A DNA stretch of 56,025 nucleotides from Chloroflexota bacterium (GTDB lineage Bacteria > Chloroflexota > Anaerolineae > Aggregatilineales > Phototrophicaceae), in contig WTGC01000096.1 of NCBI GenBank assembly GCA_011523705.1, positions 1 through 56,025 on the forward strand. Reading direction: 5' to 3'. Within the stretch, counting starts at the first letter, position 1; every line of letters begins with the position of its first letter. This document shows positions 42,141 through 51,907 of this stretch, in pieces. A program made the position numbers and the translations under genes. The notes below the pieces were generated by a model, which ran no database searches, was not told the origin of the DNA, and worked only from the letters and a program-made list of their open reading frames with translations.

Positions 42141-43942
42141 CGGCGGAACTGCGCATTTTCCCACTGGGAAAAGAGACCCTGCAGCTTGAGCCGTTGGTAT
42201 TTCCCGGTTGATGTGACCGGAATCTCGTCGCCGAAGACAACCGCCTTGGGCGACTTTTCAAAGGTCAAAGCCTCGCGGCAGCGAGCCAGTATCGTCTCTT
42301 CTTCGAGATTCGCGCCATCATCCAAGACCACATACGCTCCGACTTCTTCGCCGTAATAGTCATTGGGAAAGGCAATCGCCAAGCCGACTTTGACGCCATC
42401 GATGCCGAGCAAGACCTCCTCGATATCAAAGGGGCTGAACTTGACGCCGCCGCGATTGATCAATTCTTTGATGCGCCCGGTGATGAAGAAGAATTGCCGG
42501 CCCGTCTCATCGCGCAGGAAGTAACCTTCATCGCCGCTGCGGAACCATTGAAACTTGAAGGTCTCGGCATTGGCGTCAGGCCGCTTGAAATAACCCTGCA
42601 TCACATTATGGCCGCGGATGCAGATCTCGCCCCGCTCGCCTTCCTCCAGCTGCTTGCCGCTGCCGTCGGCGGCGAATATCGCCATCTCGTTCGGTTCAAT
42701 CGGGCAGCCAATGCTGGGATAACCATGATCCAACAGCCAACTCTGATTCGCCTCCCAAGACAGACTGATGGGCAAGAAGCAGGAGAAACAGGTCGATTCG
42801 CTCAAGCCATAGCCGTGCAGCAGCGTAAAGCCGAACATCTCGCAGAATTCCTTCGCCAGCTTGACCGACAATGTGCCGGCGCCGCAGATGAAATGGCGAA
42901 AAGCCGTCAAGTCCCGCCGGCTAATGGCGCCGCCGAAAATCGTATTGCCCGCCGACTGCTCTGCCCGCCCATACTCGATGAGGAATTGTAGCAGAGTCGG
43001 TACGACGCTGACCGTATTGACGCCTTCTCGAACGATCCGATCCCAAAAGCGCGAGGCGCTGAAGCGGTGGTTGAGCACGGTTGAGCCGCCAACGTAGAGC
43101 GGAATCATGATGGTCACGACGATGCCATTCACATGATGGATCGGCAACACGCACATCATGCGCTGGTTGCCGGTGATCGCCTGCCATTGGCTGATGCCCA
43201 GCGCGTCCACCAGCAGATTGTACTGCGACAAGATCACGCCCTTTGGCGTTCCGGTCGTGCCGCTGGTATAAACCAGCAGCGCCTCATCATCAAGCGTCGC
43301 CGTGGCCGCATTGCCATCGCCCAGAGGCTGGTCGGCGGATTTGGCGCCCGATTCGTCGCCGAGGTAGGTGGTCGGCCGGTTCGCCAGCGCCTCGTGGAAA
43401 TTGATATATTTGTCGCCGGGCGCCCCACCCACGTCGACGATTGTCTCGATGTTGGGCGCGCCTTCGTCACCATCAGCGCCAGAGATGATCGCTTCCGCCC
43501 GCTCGAGATATTCCGCGCGCGCGAAGCAGACCCTGGCCTCGCTATTCCGCAGGATGAAGGCGATGCGGCGATCGTCTTCCGCCACATTCTGGGGCGCGAC
43601 CGCGGCGCCAATTACCCAGCAGGCGAAGTAAATCAGGACGGTGTCGATATGATTGTCAGCGATGGTGGCGACGCGGTCTCCCCGCCGGAGGCCGAGGTCC
43701 TCAACCATGAAGTTGGCCGCCTGATGCACGCGCGCGTTAAATTCGGCATAAGTGAGCGCCTGCCGTTCGTCATTGGCATCGTAGAATATTAGGAATGTTT
43801 TGCCGCCGGATGTCTTGCTGTGAAGTGAAAGCAGATCGCGAATATTGCGATAGGGCACTTTGCGCATTTCCTGCGGCGCGCCATCCTTGACCTGCGCTTG
43901 GTAGAGGTTGGCTGCCGTTTCAGAATCGAACTCTCGCGTCAT
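42137..43942 (-). CDS. AMP-dependent acyl-CoA synthetase/ligase
   Basis: A 601-aa adenylate-forming enzyme that activates a carboxylic acid with ATP and joins it to CoA. Core motifs: LVYTSGTTGTPKGVILS (ATP binding, near residue 222), LLHGYGLSESTCFS, a Y/F-R-S-G-D-E-G block and the hinge/catalytic Lys region SPKAVVFGDEIPVTSTGKYQRLKL at the C-terminus. Size is typical of long- or medium-chain acyl, aryl or crotonobetaine-type ligases; the substrate is not evident. It is not next to beta-oxidation genes. The gap to the divergent ugd gene is about 255 bp and holds no other feature I can support. Confidence 0.88.
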   Translation of the reverse strand: MTREFDSETAANLYQAQVKDGAPQEMRKVPYRNIRDLLSLHSKTSGGKTFLIFYDANDERQALTYAEFNARVHQAANFMVEDLGLRRGDRVATIADNHIDTVLIYFACWVIGAAVAPQNVAEDDRRIAFILRNSEARVCFARAEYLERAEAIISGADGDEGAPNIETIVDVGGAPGDKYINFHEALANRPTTYLGDESGAKSADQPLGDGNAATATLDDEALLVYTSGTTGTPKGVILSQYNLLVDALGISQWQAITGNQRMMCVLPIHHVNGIVVTIMIPLYVGGSTVLNHRFSASRFWDRIVREGVNTVSVVPTLLQFLIEYGRAEQSAGNTIFGGAISRRDLTAFRHFICGAGTLSVKLAKEFCEMFGFTLLHGYGLSESTCFSCFLPISLSWEANQSWLLDHGYPSIGCPIEPNEMAIFAADGSGKQLEEGERGEICIRGHNVMQGYFKRPDANAETFKFQWFRSGDEGYFLRDETGRQFFFITGRIKELINRGGVKFSPFDIEEVLLGIDGVKVGLAIAFPNDYYGEEVGAYVVLDDGANLEEETILARCREALTFEKSPKAVVFGDEIPVTSTGKYQRLKLQGLFSQWENAQFRR

Positions 43943-44197
43943 CGCGCTCGCCTTTGCTTTCGTCGAGAATCTCGCCCTGCCAGTATATCAAGCGCGTATC
44001 GGTTTTGTAAAAGCAATCCGACCCCATTCTGTGAGCCGCCCCTGTTAGAATTGGTGTACGATGGCAGACGAGTGGCAACCTGATTTCGTCCACGGCGCCT
44101 CGCTAAACTCCAGTTGCGAGAGAATGTGTCGGAGCGTGTATACAAGCATGCGCGTACAATCGCGAGAACCCAAGGGGAACGAGAGGGCAAATGCGAC

Positions 44198-45541
44198 ATG
44201 AGTGAAATCTGCGTGATTGGCAGCGGCTACGTCGGCTTGGTGACCGGCACATGCTTCGCCGACCTGGGCAACAATGTCACCCTGGTGGACATTGACGAAC
44301 GCAAAGTACAGATGCTGAAGGATGGCAAGATGCCCATCTATGAACCGGGGCTGGCCGAGATGGTGCAGCGCAATACGGCCGCGGGCCGGATGAAATTCAC
44401 CACTTGCTACGGCGAGGGCTTGAAAGGGGCGGAATTCGTCTTCATCTGCGTCGGCACGCCCTCGGGCGTCGATGGCGAGGCCGACCTGCAATACGTGCGC
44501 AGCGCGGCGCAGACTATCGCCGAAACTATGGATCATCCGCTCATCGTCATCAACAAATCGACCGTGCCCGTCGGCACTGGCGATTGGACCCGGGAAATCA
44601 TCGAGCGCAACCAGCCGCAGCCGATCGACTTCGCCGTCGTCTCCTGCCCGGAATTCTTGCGCGAGGGCTCCGCCCTGGCCGACTTCATGCAGCCGGATCG
44701 TACGGTGCTCGGTTCCAGCGATCCGGCAGCCGCCGAAACTGTAGCCGAGCTCTACGCGCCGCTGGACGCCCCGATCGTCATCACCGATATTCGCACAGCC
44801 GAAATGATCAAGTACGCCTCCAACGCTTTTTTGGCCACGCGCATCAGCTTCATCAATGAAATCAGCATCATCTGCGAGCGGCTGGGCGCCGATGTGGAAG
44901 AAGTCGCGCGCGGCATGGGCTTCGACAAGCGCATCGGTCCCCATTTTTTGCAAGCGGGCGTGGGCTTTGGCGGCTCCTGCTTTCCAAAGGATGTCAAGGC
45001 GCTGGCCAACATGGCGCAGACGCATGGGATGCATCCGCAGCTGCTCAACGCCGTCATGGAAATCAACGCCTTTCAGCGGCGGCAAATCACGCTGAAGGCG
45101 CGCGAAATGCTGGGCGGCAGCTTGAACGGCAAGACGGTCGCGATGCTGGGATTGGCATTCAAGCAGAATACCGACGACACCCGTGAGTCGCCGGCGCTAA
45201 CGGTGGCGCGGTCGCTGCTGAACCAAGGGGCCACCGTCAAAGCCTACGACCCGGTCGCCATGGATAACGCCTGCGCCGAGGTGCCCGCGCTCATCCCGTG
45301 CGACAACTCATACAGCGCCGCCAAAGATGCCGAGGCGCTGCTTGTTTTGACGCCCTGGAACGAGTTTAAGCAACTCGATATGCGGCGGATACGCCAATCG
45401 ATGAAGCGCCCGATTTTGATCGACGGTCGCAACATGTACAATCCCGATGAGTTGAGAACCCTCGGTTTCGAATATCGTGGCGTCGGCCGCGGCTACAACG
45501 GTGAGGGGCTGAATGTCGCCGAAGACGAGCGGACAGCTTGA
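44198..45541 (+). CDS. ugd: UDP-glucose 6-dehydrogenase
   Basis: A 447-aa NAD-dependent enzyme that oxidises UDP-glucose to UDP-glucuronate for exopolysaccharide and envelope sugars. It has the Rossmann start [21 protein letters not shown], the domain-linking [11 protein letters not shown], the active-site lysine region [20 protein letters not shown] and the nucleophile in [16 protein letters not shown]. The C-terminal domain has [17 protein letters not shown] and [11 protein letters not shown]. Length fits the bacterial enzyme. The start at 44198 is where homology begins; an in-frame ATG at 44114 adds 28 unrelated residues. Monocistronic, ending in a repeat-bearing gap. Confidence 0.95.
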   Translation: MSEICVIGSGYVGLVTGTCFADLGNNVTLVDIDERKVQMLKDGKMPIYEPGLAEMVQRNTAAGRMKFTTCYGEGLKGAEFVFICVGTPSGVDGEADLQYVRSAAQTIAETMDHPLIVINKSTVPVGTGDWTREIIERNQPQPIDFAVVSCPEFLREGSALADFMQPDRTVLGSSDPAAAETVAELYAPLDAPIVITDIRTAEMIKYASNAFLATRISFINEISIICERLGADVEEVARGMGFDKRIGPHFLQAGVGFGGSCFPKDVKALANMAQTHGMHPQLLNAVMEINAFQRRQITLKAREMLGGSLNGKTVAMLGLAFKQNTDDTRESPALTVARSLLNQGATVKAYDPVAMDNACAEVPALIPCDNSYSAAKDAEALLVLTPWNEFKQLDMRRIRQSMKRPILIDGRNMYNPDELRTLGFEYRGVGRGYNGEGLNVAEDERTA

Positions 45542-45601
45542 CTCGAAAGTAAGTCCACAAAAACAATTGGATTGACCGCCATTTTTTGGGTAATTCTGAA
45601 T

Positions 45602-45675
45602 GTAATGCGTCGGTTGTACGGGCGAGCCGGTGGCTCGCCCAGTCGTGCTACAGATTTCCAATAATCTTTCGCATA
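45602..45675. repeat. Family A palindromic repeat, inverted orientation
   Basis: Hairpin with 9-bp arms GGGCGAGCC (45620-45628) and GGCTCGCCC (45632-45640) around GGT, preceded by GTAC. On the reverse strand it and its flank (ATGCGAAAGATTATTGG) align with the copy at 4831-4895. It lies between the convergent ugd and iolC genes and may end both transcripts. Confidence 0.75.
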
Positions 45676-45700
45676 ACTAGTTTGGAACTGGCGACAGCGT

Positions 45701-46657
45701 TCAGCCGAATAAGGCCAGCTGACGGGAGCTGATGTCGGATTGACGCGGCTGCCCGGCGACGCCGCCCACTCCGCCCGCGACGCCCCGACCACACTCGCAG
45801 GCAATGGACAGGCAACCGGCTAACGGCAAGTTGTTCAACCAGCCCGCCAGAAATCCGGCGTCAAAACTGTCGCCCGCGCCGATCCCGTCGCCTCCTTCAT
45901 TCGCTTCAAAGACCGACTGAGCGAATTCCTGATCTCTCTGCCAGGCGACCGCGCCGGCGATATCGCGCTTGACAACGAGAAGAGGAACTCGCTTCCGCAG
46001 ATCCGAGATCGCCTCGCCATAAGTTGACTTGCCGCTAAGATACATCGCCTCCTGTTCATTGGGCAGCAGCACGTCAATGTAGCGATAGGCGCGGTCGAGG
46101 TCGTGATCCCAGCGCTCGTCGGGATCCCAATTGGTATCCAGGGACACGGTCAAACCGAGATGTTTCGCCCGGCTCAGAATATCAATCCAACGCGGCAGCA
46201 AGCCCGTATGCAAGTACAAACTACCGTAATGCAGGTGTCGCGCCGAAGCCAGGATTTCGTCAGAAACATCGTCGGCGGTCAGCGTATTCAGCGAGCCCAA
46301 GTGGGTTAACATGGCGCGATCGTCTCCCTGGACCAGATGGACGGTGATTCCGGTCCGAAGATCTTCGTCCACATCGATATATCGTGTGTCGACGCCCGCC
46401 TCCGCCAGCGTGTCCACGATCAGCTTGCCAAAGTAATCGGCGCCGACGCGCCCAAGAATGGCGACGCGCAAGCCCAGCTTGGCTGCCTGCGCCGCGAAGA
46501 TGCAGCAGGACCCGCCCATCACCAGGTCATATCCGGCGACCGTCTTTTCGACCTGCCCAAATTGCGGGACAACATCGTCGTCGCGCAAGATCAGATCGAC
46601 GCAGGTATCGCCAAATACGATGATGTCGTATGCTTTATCCGAACGGCCATTCTGCAT
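45701..46657 (-). CDS. iolC: PfkB-family carbohydrate kinase, probable 5-dehydro-2-deoxygluconokinase
   Basis: A 318-aa ribokinase-like kinase. The N-terminal DIIVFGDTCVDLIL and GGSCCIFAAQAAKLG motifs, the DTNWDPDERWD segment and the C-terminal GGDGIGAGDSFDAGFLAG anion hole with catalytic Asp are those of PfkB kinases. It directly follows iolD (26-bp gap), whose product leads to 5-dehydro-2-deoxy-D-gluconate after isomerisation; IolC phosphorylates that compound. The gene symbol rests mainly on this neighbour. AAGGAA 7 nt before the ATG at 46657 sets the start; an upstream start at 46819 would overlap iolD. The C-terminus is Gly-rich and ends with basic residues. Confidence 0.7.
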   Translation of the reverse strand: MQNGRSDKAYDIIVFGDTCVDLILRDDDVVPQFGQVEKTVAGYDLVMGGSCCIFAAQAAKLGLRVAILGRVGADYFGKLIVDTLAEAGVDTRYIDVDEDLRTGITVHLVQGDDRAMLTHLGSLNTLTADDVSDEILASARHLHYGSLYLHTGLLPRWIDILSRAKHLGLTVSLDTNWDPDERWDHDLDRAYRYIDVLLPNEQEAMYLSGKSTYGEAISDLRKRVPLLVVKRDIAGAVAWQRDQEFAQSVFEANEGGDGIGAGDSFDAGFLAGWLNNLPLAGCLSIACECGRGVAGGVGGVAGQPRQSDISSRQLALFG

Positions 46658-46682
46658 GAACTTGTTCCTTTCCCGCGCCAGC

Positions 46683-48587
46683 TCACCAGTAAAAGCGTTG
46701 ACCGGCTCGCCCTTCTTCTCGCTCATCGACGAGTTTTTTGGTGCCTTCATCGTCAGTGACTTCGGCGCCGAAGACATCCCACCATATCCCCGAGCGCGGC
46801 AGGCGGCTGTAGCGTTCAATCTGCGCCACGATCATGCAGGAACGCCGCTCCAGGCGCGCTTCCTTTAGCGCCGTCTTGAGCTGATCTTCGTCCGCCACAT
46901 TCCAGGCGCGCAAGCCGATGCTCTCGGCGTTCTTGGCGTAATCGATTTCGACAAAGTCGCCATCATCCAGCTTGCCGGTTACTTGATTGCGCACGCGGAA
47001 TTCATTGCCCAGGCTATGCCCGACGAGCACCTTCTGATGTCCATGAATGGACTGGAAGCCATCGTTTTGGAGCAGAATCACCGTGAGCTTCAGGTTCTCT
47101 TGCACGGCTGTCTTCAGCTCCATCGGATGCAAGAGATAGTTGCCATCGCCCAGAAAGACGTAGACTTCACATTCATCATTCGGGCGCGCCAGACGTACGC
47201 CGATCGCGGCCGGGATGTCGTAACCCATGCAGGAATTGCCAAACTCAAGGTGCAGGACGCGGCCAGCTGTCGCTTCAAATAGCTGTTGCAGGTCGCCCGG
47301 GGCCGTTCCCGCGGCGCAGACCAGCGTATCACCGCTCTCCATATACTCGTTCAGAACGCCGATCACCTGCGCCTGGCTCATCCGCTCGTCCGGGTATTGC
47401 ACGTAAACAGTATCGCGCTTCTGCTGCAGCCAGCCCTGCCGGTCAACGGCGACCGACTCGACGTAACCGGCATTGGGTTTGACGCCGGCCGCCTGGCCCG
47501 CGGCGACAAGAGCGCGCAATGTCTCACGCGCGTCGGCGACGATCGGCAGCGCCCCCAGCTTATGCGCATGCGCGCCGCTGACATTGATGCTGACGAATTT
47601 GACATGCGGGTGCTGCCAGGCAGAGTAGGAGCCGGTGGCGTAATCGGCCAAGCGCGTACCGATGAGAAAGACGAGATCGGCATCGGCGGCGTATTTGCCC
47701 GAAAGAGGCGTTCCGGTATGCCCGCTGCCGCCGATCAGCAGCGGCGATTCTTCCTGCAGCGCGCCCCGCCCCGAGTGCGTTTCGCCGACCGGGATGCCGA
47801 ATGCATCCGAGAATTCGCGCAATTCAGACCAGGCTTTCGAATAATGCGCGCCGCCGCCCGCCAGAATGTATGGGCGCTCGGCATCTTTCAGCAAGGCGAT
47901 CGCTTCGTCAATCCGCCGCGCGTCGGGCTGGCGTCGCTCGATGCGCCAGATCTTCTTGCGGAAGAAGTTGGTCGGGCAGTCGAAGGCGACGCTCTGAATA
48001 TCTTGTGGCAAGGCGATCGTCGCCGGACCCGCGTCGACCGGATCGGTCATCACCCGCATCGCTTCCGGCGCGGCATAGAGGATTTGCTCGGGCCGGGTAA
48101 TGCGGTCGAAGAATTGGCTCACGACGCGGAAACAGTCGGTCACGCTCATATCGAGCGATACCGGATGCTCGATATCTTGCAAGACCTGGCCCTGAAAGCG
48201 GGTCGCATAATAATCAGACGGCAGCAGCAGCACGGGCAAGCGGTTGATATGCGCGGTCGCCGCGCCCGTGATCATATTGGTCGCGCCCGGTCCGATTGAT
48301 GTCGTGCAGGCGAAGGTTTGCGTGCGCAGCCGGGTGCGCGCAAAGCCCGAAGCCGCATGCACCATCGACTGTTCGTTGGTCGGCTGATAATAAGGCAGTT
48401 CATCGCCGTATTCCCAAAGCGCCTGGCTCAAGCCGCTGACGTTGCCGTGGCCGAAGATCCCCCAGATAGCGGGAATGAAGCGCTGGACTTCGCCGTCGTA
48501 TTCGGTGTATTGCGCTTGCAGAAATTTGATCAGCGCCTGCCCCATCGTCAGCCGCAAGGTCTCTTGACGGCCAAAGGGTTGAAACAT
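46683..48587 (-). CDS. iolD: 3D-(3,5/4)-trihydroxycyclohexane-1,2-dione hydrolase
   Basis: A 634-aa thiamine-diphosphate enzyme of myo-inositol breakdown that opens the ring of 3,5/4-trihydroxycyclohexane-1,2-dione. Its start LTMGQALIKFLQAQYTEYDG, followed by the FIPAIWGIFGHGNVSGLSQAL block, is the IolD pattern. The activating Glu is in TNEQSMVHAASGFAR, and the ThDP-Mg site is GDGNYLLHPMELKTAV. The HxHQ-type ending IHGHQKVLVGHSLGNEFR also fits. AAAGGAG precedes the ATG. It forms a two-gene unit with the kinase downstream; iolA, B, E, G and J are not in the window. Confidence 0.92.
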   Translation of the reverse strand: MFQPFGRQETLRLTMGQALIKFLQAQYTEYDGEVQRFIPAIWGIFGHGNVSGLSQALWEYGDELPYYQPTNEQSMVHAASGFARTRLRTQTFACTTSIGPGATNMITGAATAHINRLPVLLLPSDYYATRFQGQVLQDIEHPVSLDMSVTDCFRVVSQFFDRITRPEQILYAAPEAMRVMTDPVDAGPATIALPQDIQSVAFDCPTNFFRKKIWRIERRQPDARRIDEAIALLKDAERPYILAGGGAHYSKAWSELREFSDAFGIPVGETHSGRGALQEESPLLIGGSGHTGTPLSGKYAADADLVFLIGTRLADYATGSYSAWQHPHVKFVSINVSGAHAHKLGALPIVADARETLRALVAAGQAAGVKPNAGYVESVAVDRQGWLQQKRDTVYVQYPDERMSQAQVIGVLNEYMESGDTLVCAAGTAPGDLQQLFEATAGRVLHLEFGNSCMGYDIPAAIGVRLARPNDECEVYVFLGDGNYLLHPMELKTAVQENLKLTVILLQNDGFQSIHGHQKVLVGHSLGNEFRVRNQVTGKLDDGDFVEIDYAKNAESIGLRAWNVADEDQLKTALKEARLERRSCMIVAQIERYSRLPRSGIWWDVFGAEVTDDEGTKKLVDEREEGRAGQRFYW

Positions 48588-48613
48588 TGAGGTACGCTCC
48601 TTTCCTTCCCCGG

Positions 48614-50020
48614 CTACATCGTCAAGCCGGAGCCATCAGTCACTTCCGCAGCCTGTTCGCTTTCGAAATTCATCAGCGCCAATTCCTCGGCCCGGCCGAT
48701 GTAGCTCATGGGCTTAAGCTGCTTTAGCATGGTTTTATCCGCTTCCGGCAGCGCCAGCGCGTCAATGAAAGCGCGCAAGTCTTCTTGGCTGACGCGAGCG
48801 CCGCGGGTCAGATCCTTCAATCGCTCGTAGGCGCCGGGCAGATGATGCTTGCGCATGACCGTTTGAATCGCCTCGGCCAGCACCTCCCAAGCCCCGTCCA
48901 GGTCAGCGAGCAAGGCCGCCCGATCGACTTCGACTCGGGATAAGCCGCGCTCGGTGGAGAGCAGCGCCAGATAGCTGTGGGCGATGGCGACGCCGTAATT
49001 CCGCAATGCCGACGAATCGCTCAAATCGCGCTGCAAGCGAGACACAGGCAGCTTGTCCGCCAAGTGGGCGAAACTCGCGTTGCTGATTCCCAGATTGGCT
49101 TCCGCGTTTTCGAAGTCAATCGGATTCACTTTATGCGGCATGGTCGAAGACCCGACCTCGCCCGGCGTGACCTTCTGCCGAAAATAACCAAGCGAAACGT
49201 ACATCCACATATCGCGGCAGAAGTCGAGCAGCACCGTGTTGAAGCGCATAAAGCTGTGCGCCAGCTCAGCCAGATAATCGTGCGGCTCGATCTGCGTCGT
49301 CAGCGGATTGAAGGTCAAGCCCAGTCCCTCGACAAATCGCTGAGACAATCCGAGCCAATCCAGCCCCGGATAGGCGACATGATGGGCGTTGAAAGCGCCG
49401 ACCGCGCCGTTGAATTTGCCGAGAAACTCTTGCGTATCAATGAACCTAAGCTGACGCCGAAGCCGATGCGCGAATACGGCGATTTCCTTGCCCAACGTGC
49501 TGGGGCTGGCCGGCTGCCCATGCGTCCGCGCCAGCAGCGGCGCATCCGCACTTGAGCGCGCCAGGTCATCCAGACCGTCAATCAGCGCGCGCGCCCGCGG
49601 CCGCCAAACCTTGCGGATGGCATCGCGGAACATCATCGCGTAAGCCAGATTATTGATGTCATCGGAAGTGCAAGCGAAATGCACGGACTCGACAACATCA
49701 CACAGGCTCGTCTCGCCAAGGCGCTCCCTGATGTAATACTCCACCGCCTTGACATCGTGTTGGGTAACCGCTTCAAGTTCTTTGACGCGCCGCGCCGCTT
49801 CATCATCAAATTCGCATGACAGCGCATTGAGAGTTGCCTTCTCGTCTGGGCTGAATCGTCGCAGATGCGTGATCGCCTTTTCCTCCGCCATCGCCATAAG
49901 CCAGCGCGCTTCCACCAGCACGCGGTAACGCATCAGCGCCCATTCCGAGAGATAGTCTCGCAAAGGCGCCAGTTTGTCGGCGTAACGACCATCGATTGGC
50001 GAGATCTCGCGCAACTGCAT
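48614..50020 (-). CDS. purB: Adenylosuccinate lyase
   Basis: A 468-aa fumarase-superfamily enzyme acting twice in purine synthesis: it splits SAICAR and adenylosuccinate, releasing fumarate. The signature loop GSSTMPHKVNP is present, as are the N-terminal SPIDGRYADKLAPLRDYLSE, the catalytic His region ARTHGQPASPSTLGKE and FACTSDDINNLAY. Length and the SPIDGRY start match the E. coli-type PurB subgroup. It lies 27 bp upstream of iolD on the same strand, but a functional link is not expected. The leader between it and the divergent agmatine deiminase gene is about 150 bp. Confidence 0.95.
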   Translation of the reverse strand: MQLREISPIDGRYADKLAPLRDYLSEWALMRYRVLVEARWLMAMAEEKAITHLRRFSPDEKATLNALSCEFDDEAARRVKELEAVTQHDVKAVEYYIRERLGETSLCDVVESVHFACTSDDINNLAYAMMFRDAIRKVWRPRARALIDGLDDLARSSADAPLLARTHGQPASPSTLGKEIAVFAHRLRRQLRFIDTQEFLGKFNGAVGAFNAHHVAYPGLDWLGLSQRFVEGLGLTFNPLTTQIEPHDYLAELAHSFMRFNTVLLDFCRDMWMYVSLGYFRQKVTPGEVGSSTMPHKVNPIDFENAEANLGISNASFAHLADKLPVSRLQRDLSDSSALRNYGVAIAHSYLALLSTERGLSRVEVDRAALLADLDGAWEVLAEAIQTVMRKHHLPGAYERLKDLTRGARVSQEDLRAFIDALALPEADKTMLKQLKPMSYIGRAEELALMNFESEQAAEVTDGSGLTM

Positions 50021-50173
50021 CTGGCTCTTTCGCCGTCCGTCTCATTTGTTAGGGCAGCTATTGTACTATGAACGAGCCAAGTTTTCTGTAGCGCGCGAAA
50101 TCTCGACCTGCCGTTGCGCGGCGGTCAGGGGCATAATATCGACCCGGTGTCTTGACGCGCAGGAGCAAAATCA

Positions 50174-51268
50174 ATGTCGAGACTGATACATTCGACGCCG
50201 AGAGCAGACGGATTTCGTATGCCTGCCGAGTGGGAAGCGCACGCCGGCTGCTGGATGCTCTGGCCTCAGCGGCGCGATACTTGGCGCAACGGCGGCAAGC
50301 CGGCTCAACTCGCCTTCGTTGAGGTTGCGCGGCAGATTTCCCGCTTCGAGCGGGTGACCATGGGCGTCAATGCCGATCAATTTGAAAATGCGCGCGCCAT
50401 GCTGCCTTCGACCGTACGCGTCGTGGAGCTTTCCAGCAACGACGCCTGGATCCGCGATTGCGGCGCCACCTTCGTCGTGAACGACAAGGGGGAAACTCGC
50501 GGCATCGACTGGAACTTCAACGCCTGGGGCGGGCTGCAAAAGATGATGTATTTCCCTTGGGACCAGGACCAGCTGGTGGCGGCCAAGATGCTGGAAATCG
50601 AATCGCTCGACCGTTATCAGGCGCCTCTGGTCATGGAAGGCGGCTCATTTCACGTCGACGGACAAGGAACCTTGCTCACGACCGAGCAGTGCCTGCTGCA
50701 TCCCAATCGCAATCCTGATCTAACTCGCGCCGAAATTGAGCAGCGCCTGTCGGATTACCTCAATGTAGAGAAGATCATCTGGCTGCCGCGCGGCGTATAC
50801 GAAGACGAGACCGACGGGCATGTCGATAACTTATGCTGCTTTGCGCGCCCGGGCGTCGTCGCCTTGACCTGGACCGACGACAAAGCCGATCCGCAATACG
50901 AACGCTCAGCCGAGGCATACGATGCCCTAAGATCGGCGCGCGACGCGCGGGACCGCCCGCTCGAAGTCCACAAGATTCAGCAGCCCGATCCGATGACAAT
51001 GACAAAAGAAGAAGCGGAGGGATTGGATGTCGTCGACAGCGCCTTCTTGCGCCCGGCGGGCGAGCGGCTGGCCGGCTCCTACATCAATTTCTACATCGCC
51101 AATGGCGCCATCGTCTTGCCACAATTCAATGATCGACACGATAAAGACGCGGGGCGAAAGCTGGCGGAGTTGTTTCCGAATCACCAGATCATCGGCCTGC
51201 AATCGCGGGAGATCTTGCTGGGCGGCGGCAACATTCATTGCATCACGCAGCAGCAGCCCGCCGGCTGA
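50174..51268 (+). CDS. aguA: Agmatine deiminase
   Basis: A 364-aa guanidine-modifying enzyme that hydrolyses agmatine to N-carbamoylputrescine and ammonia on the way to polyamines. Catalytic Cys356 lies in GGGNIHCIT, and the acid/His residues are in [20 protein letters not shown] and [24 protein letters not shown] is also family-typical. Length fits AguA (about 365 aa). AGGAG 8 nt before the ATG supports the start. The usual partner N-carbamoylputrescine amidase (aguB) is not next to it. The stop is TGA, which shows TGA ends ordinary genes here. Confidence 0.95.
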   Translation: MSRLIHSTPRADGFRMPAEWEAHAGCWMLWPQRRDTWRNGGKPAQLAFVEVARQISRFERVTMGVNADQFENARAMLPSTVRVVELSSNDAWIRDCGATFVVNDKGETRGIDWNFNAWGGLQKMMYFPWDQDQLVAAKMLEIESLDRYQAPLVMEGGSFHVDGQGTLLTTEQCLLHPNRNPDLTRAEIEQRLSDYLNVEKIIWLPRGVYEDETDGHVDNLCCFARPGVVALTWTDDKADPQYERSAEAYDALRSARDARDRPLEVHKIQQPDPMTMTKEEAEGLDVVDSAFLRPAGERLAGSYINFYIANGAIVLPQFNDRHDKDAGRKLAELFPNHQIIGLQSREILLGGGNIHCITQQQPAG

Positions 51269-51295
51269 CCGTGAGAGCTGAAGCTGGATAGCGCG

Positions 51296-51577
51296 ATGTC
51301 TGAATACGTCACGGTTGAGGTCGAATACGGCGACGACCCCAATGTCGCCGACCTATACGTCAATCAGACGCTCACGGATCTTGAGGAAGAACGATACCTC
51401 AATCCGCAGGCGGGCGACTCCGGCTCGCCAATCGCGCAGTTGCTCTTCGGTGCTGTCGACGGCATCGAGAGGCTGACCATTGAAAGCGACCGCCTAACGA
51501 TAAGGCGCGCGCCCGACCATCCCTGGGAAGCAATCATCGATGAAACGCGCGACGCCCTGCGCGACTGGTTCTTGTAG
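51296..51577 (+). CDS. Nfu N-terminal-domain-like protein
   Basis: A 93-aa protein. The segment RYLNPQAGDSGSPIAQLLFGAVDGIERLTIESDRLTIRR, then HPWEAIIDETRDALRDWF, follows the Nfu/NifU N-terminal domain (NP..., spla..LF.i.GV..V....d.itV, W..l). That domain binds or modulates Fe-S scaffold function when joined to a NifU domain, but here it stands alone and lacks the C-x-x-C of NifU. The gene begins 28 bp after aguA on the same strand, and its stop nearly abuts the convergent fmdB-like gene. Role unknown. Confidence 0.7.
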   Translation: MSEYVTVEVEYGDDPNVADLYVNQTLTDLEEERYLNPQAGDSGSPIAQLLFGAVDGIERLTIESDRLTIRRAPDHPWEAIIDETRDALRDWFL

Positions 51578-51579
51578 TC

Positions 51580-51897
51580 TCAATCTGGATCGGCCGAATC
51601 CATCGAGGGCGAGCCGCCGCCAGTAGCGCCAGACCCTGATCCCCCGCTGACTTGCCTGAACATTTCATCCACCTGCCCGGTTTCGCCCGATTCCAAAACC
51701 GAGAGCATCTCCCGCGAAGACATTTTGCGATAATCTCGGCCGGACTTGGGAATTGCAACTCGCGAGATCAAACGAGTCAGTTCGCCCGCCTTGCATTTGG
51801 GGCAGCGCAGCGCCGCCACATCGTAGGAGGCGTAGGTCTTGAAGCTTAGCGTGAAGCGATGCGCGCAGGCATCACAACGAAAATCGTACTCAGGCAT
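51580..51897 (-). CDS. FmdB-family zinc-ribbon protein
   Basis: A 105-aa small regulator-like protein. It begins MPEYDFRCDACAHRFTLSFKTYASYDVAALRCPKCKAG, with a C-x2-C...C-x2-C zinc ribbon diagnostic of the FmdB family, followed by a low-complexity acidic and Gly/Ser-rich tail. The ribosome site is weak. It is the last gene of a likely operon after pyrK and the pyrD-like gene (10-bp gap). The family's function is poorly defined (a regulatory role was proposed for FmdB itself). Confidence 0.85.
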   Translation of the reverse strand: MPEYDFRCDACAHRFTLSFKTYASYDVAALRCPKCKAGELTRLISRVAIPKSGRDYRKMSSREMLSVLESGETGQVDEMFRQVSGGSGSGATGGGSPSMDSADPD

Positions 51898-51907
51898 GCC
51901 TAGAGAA

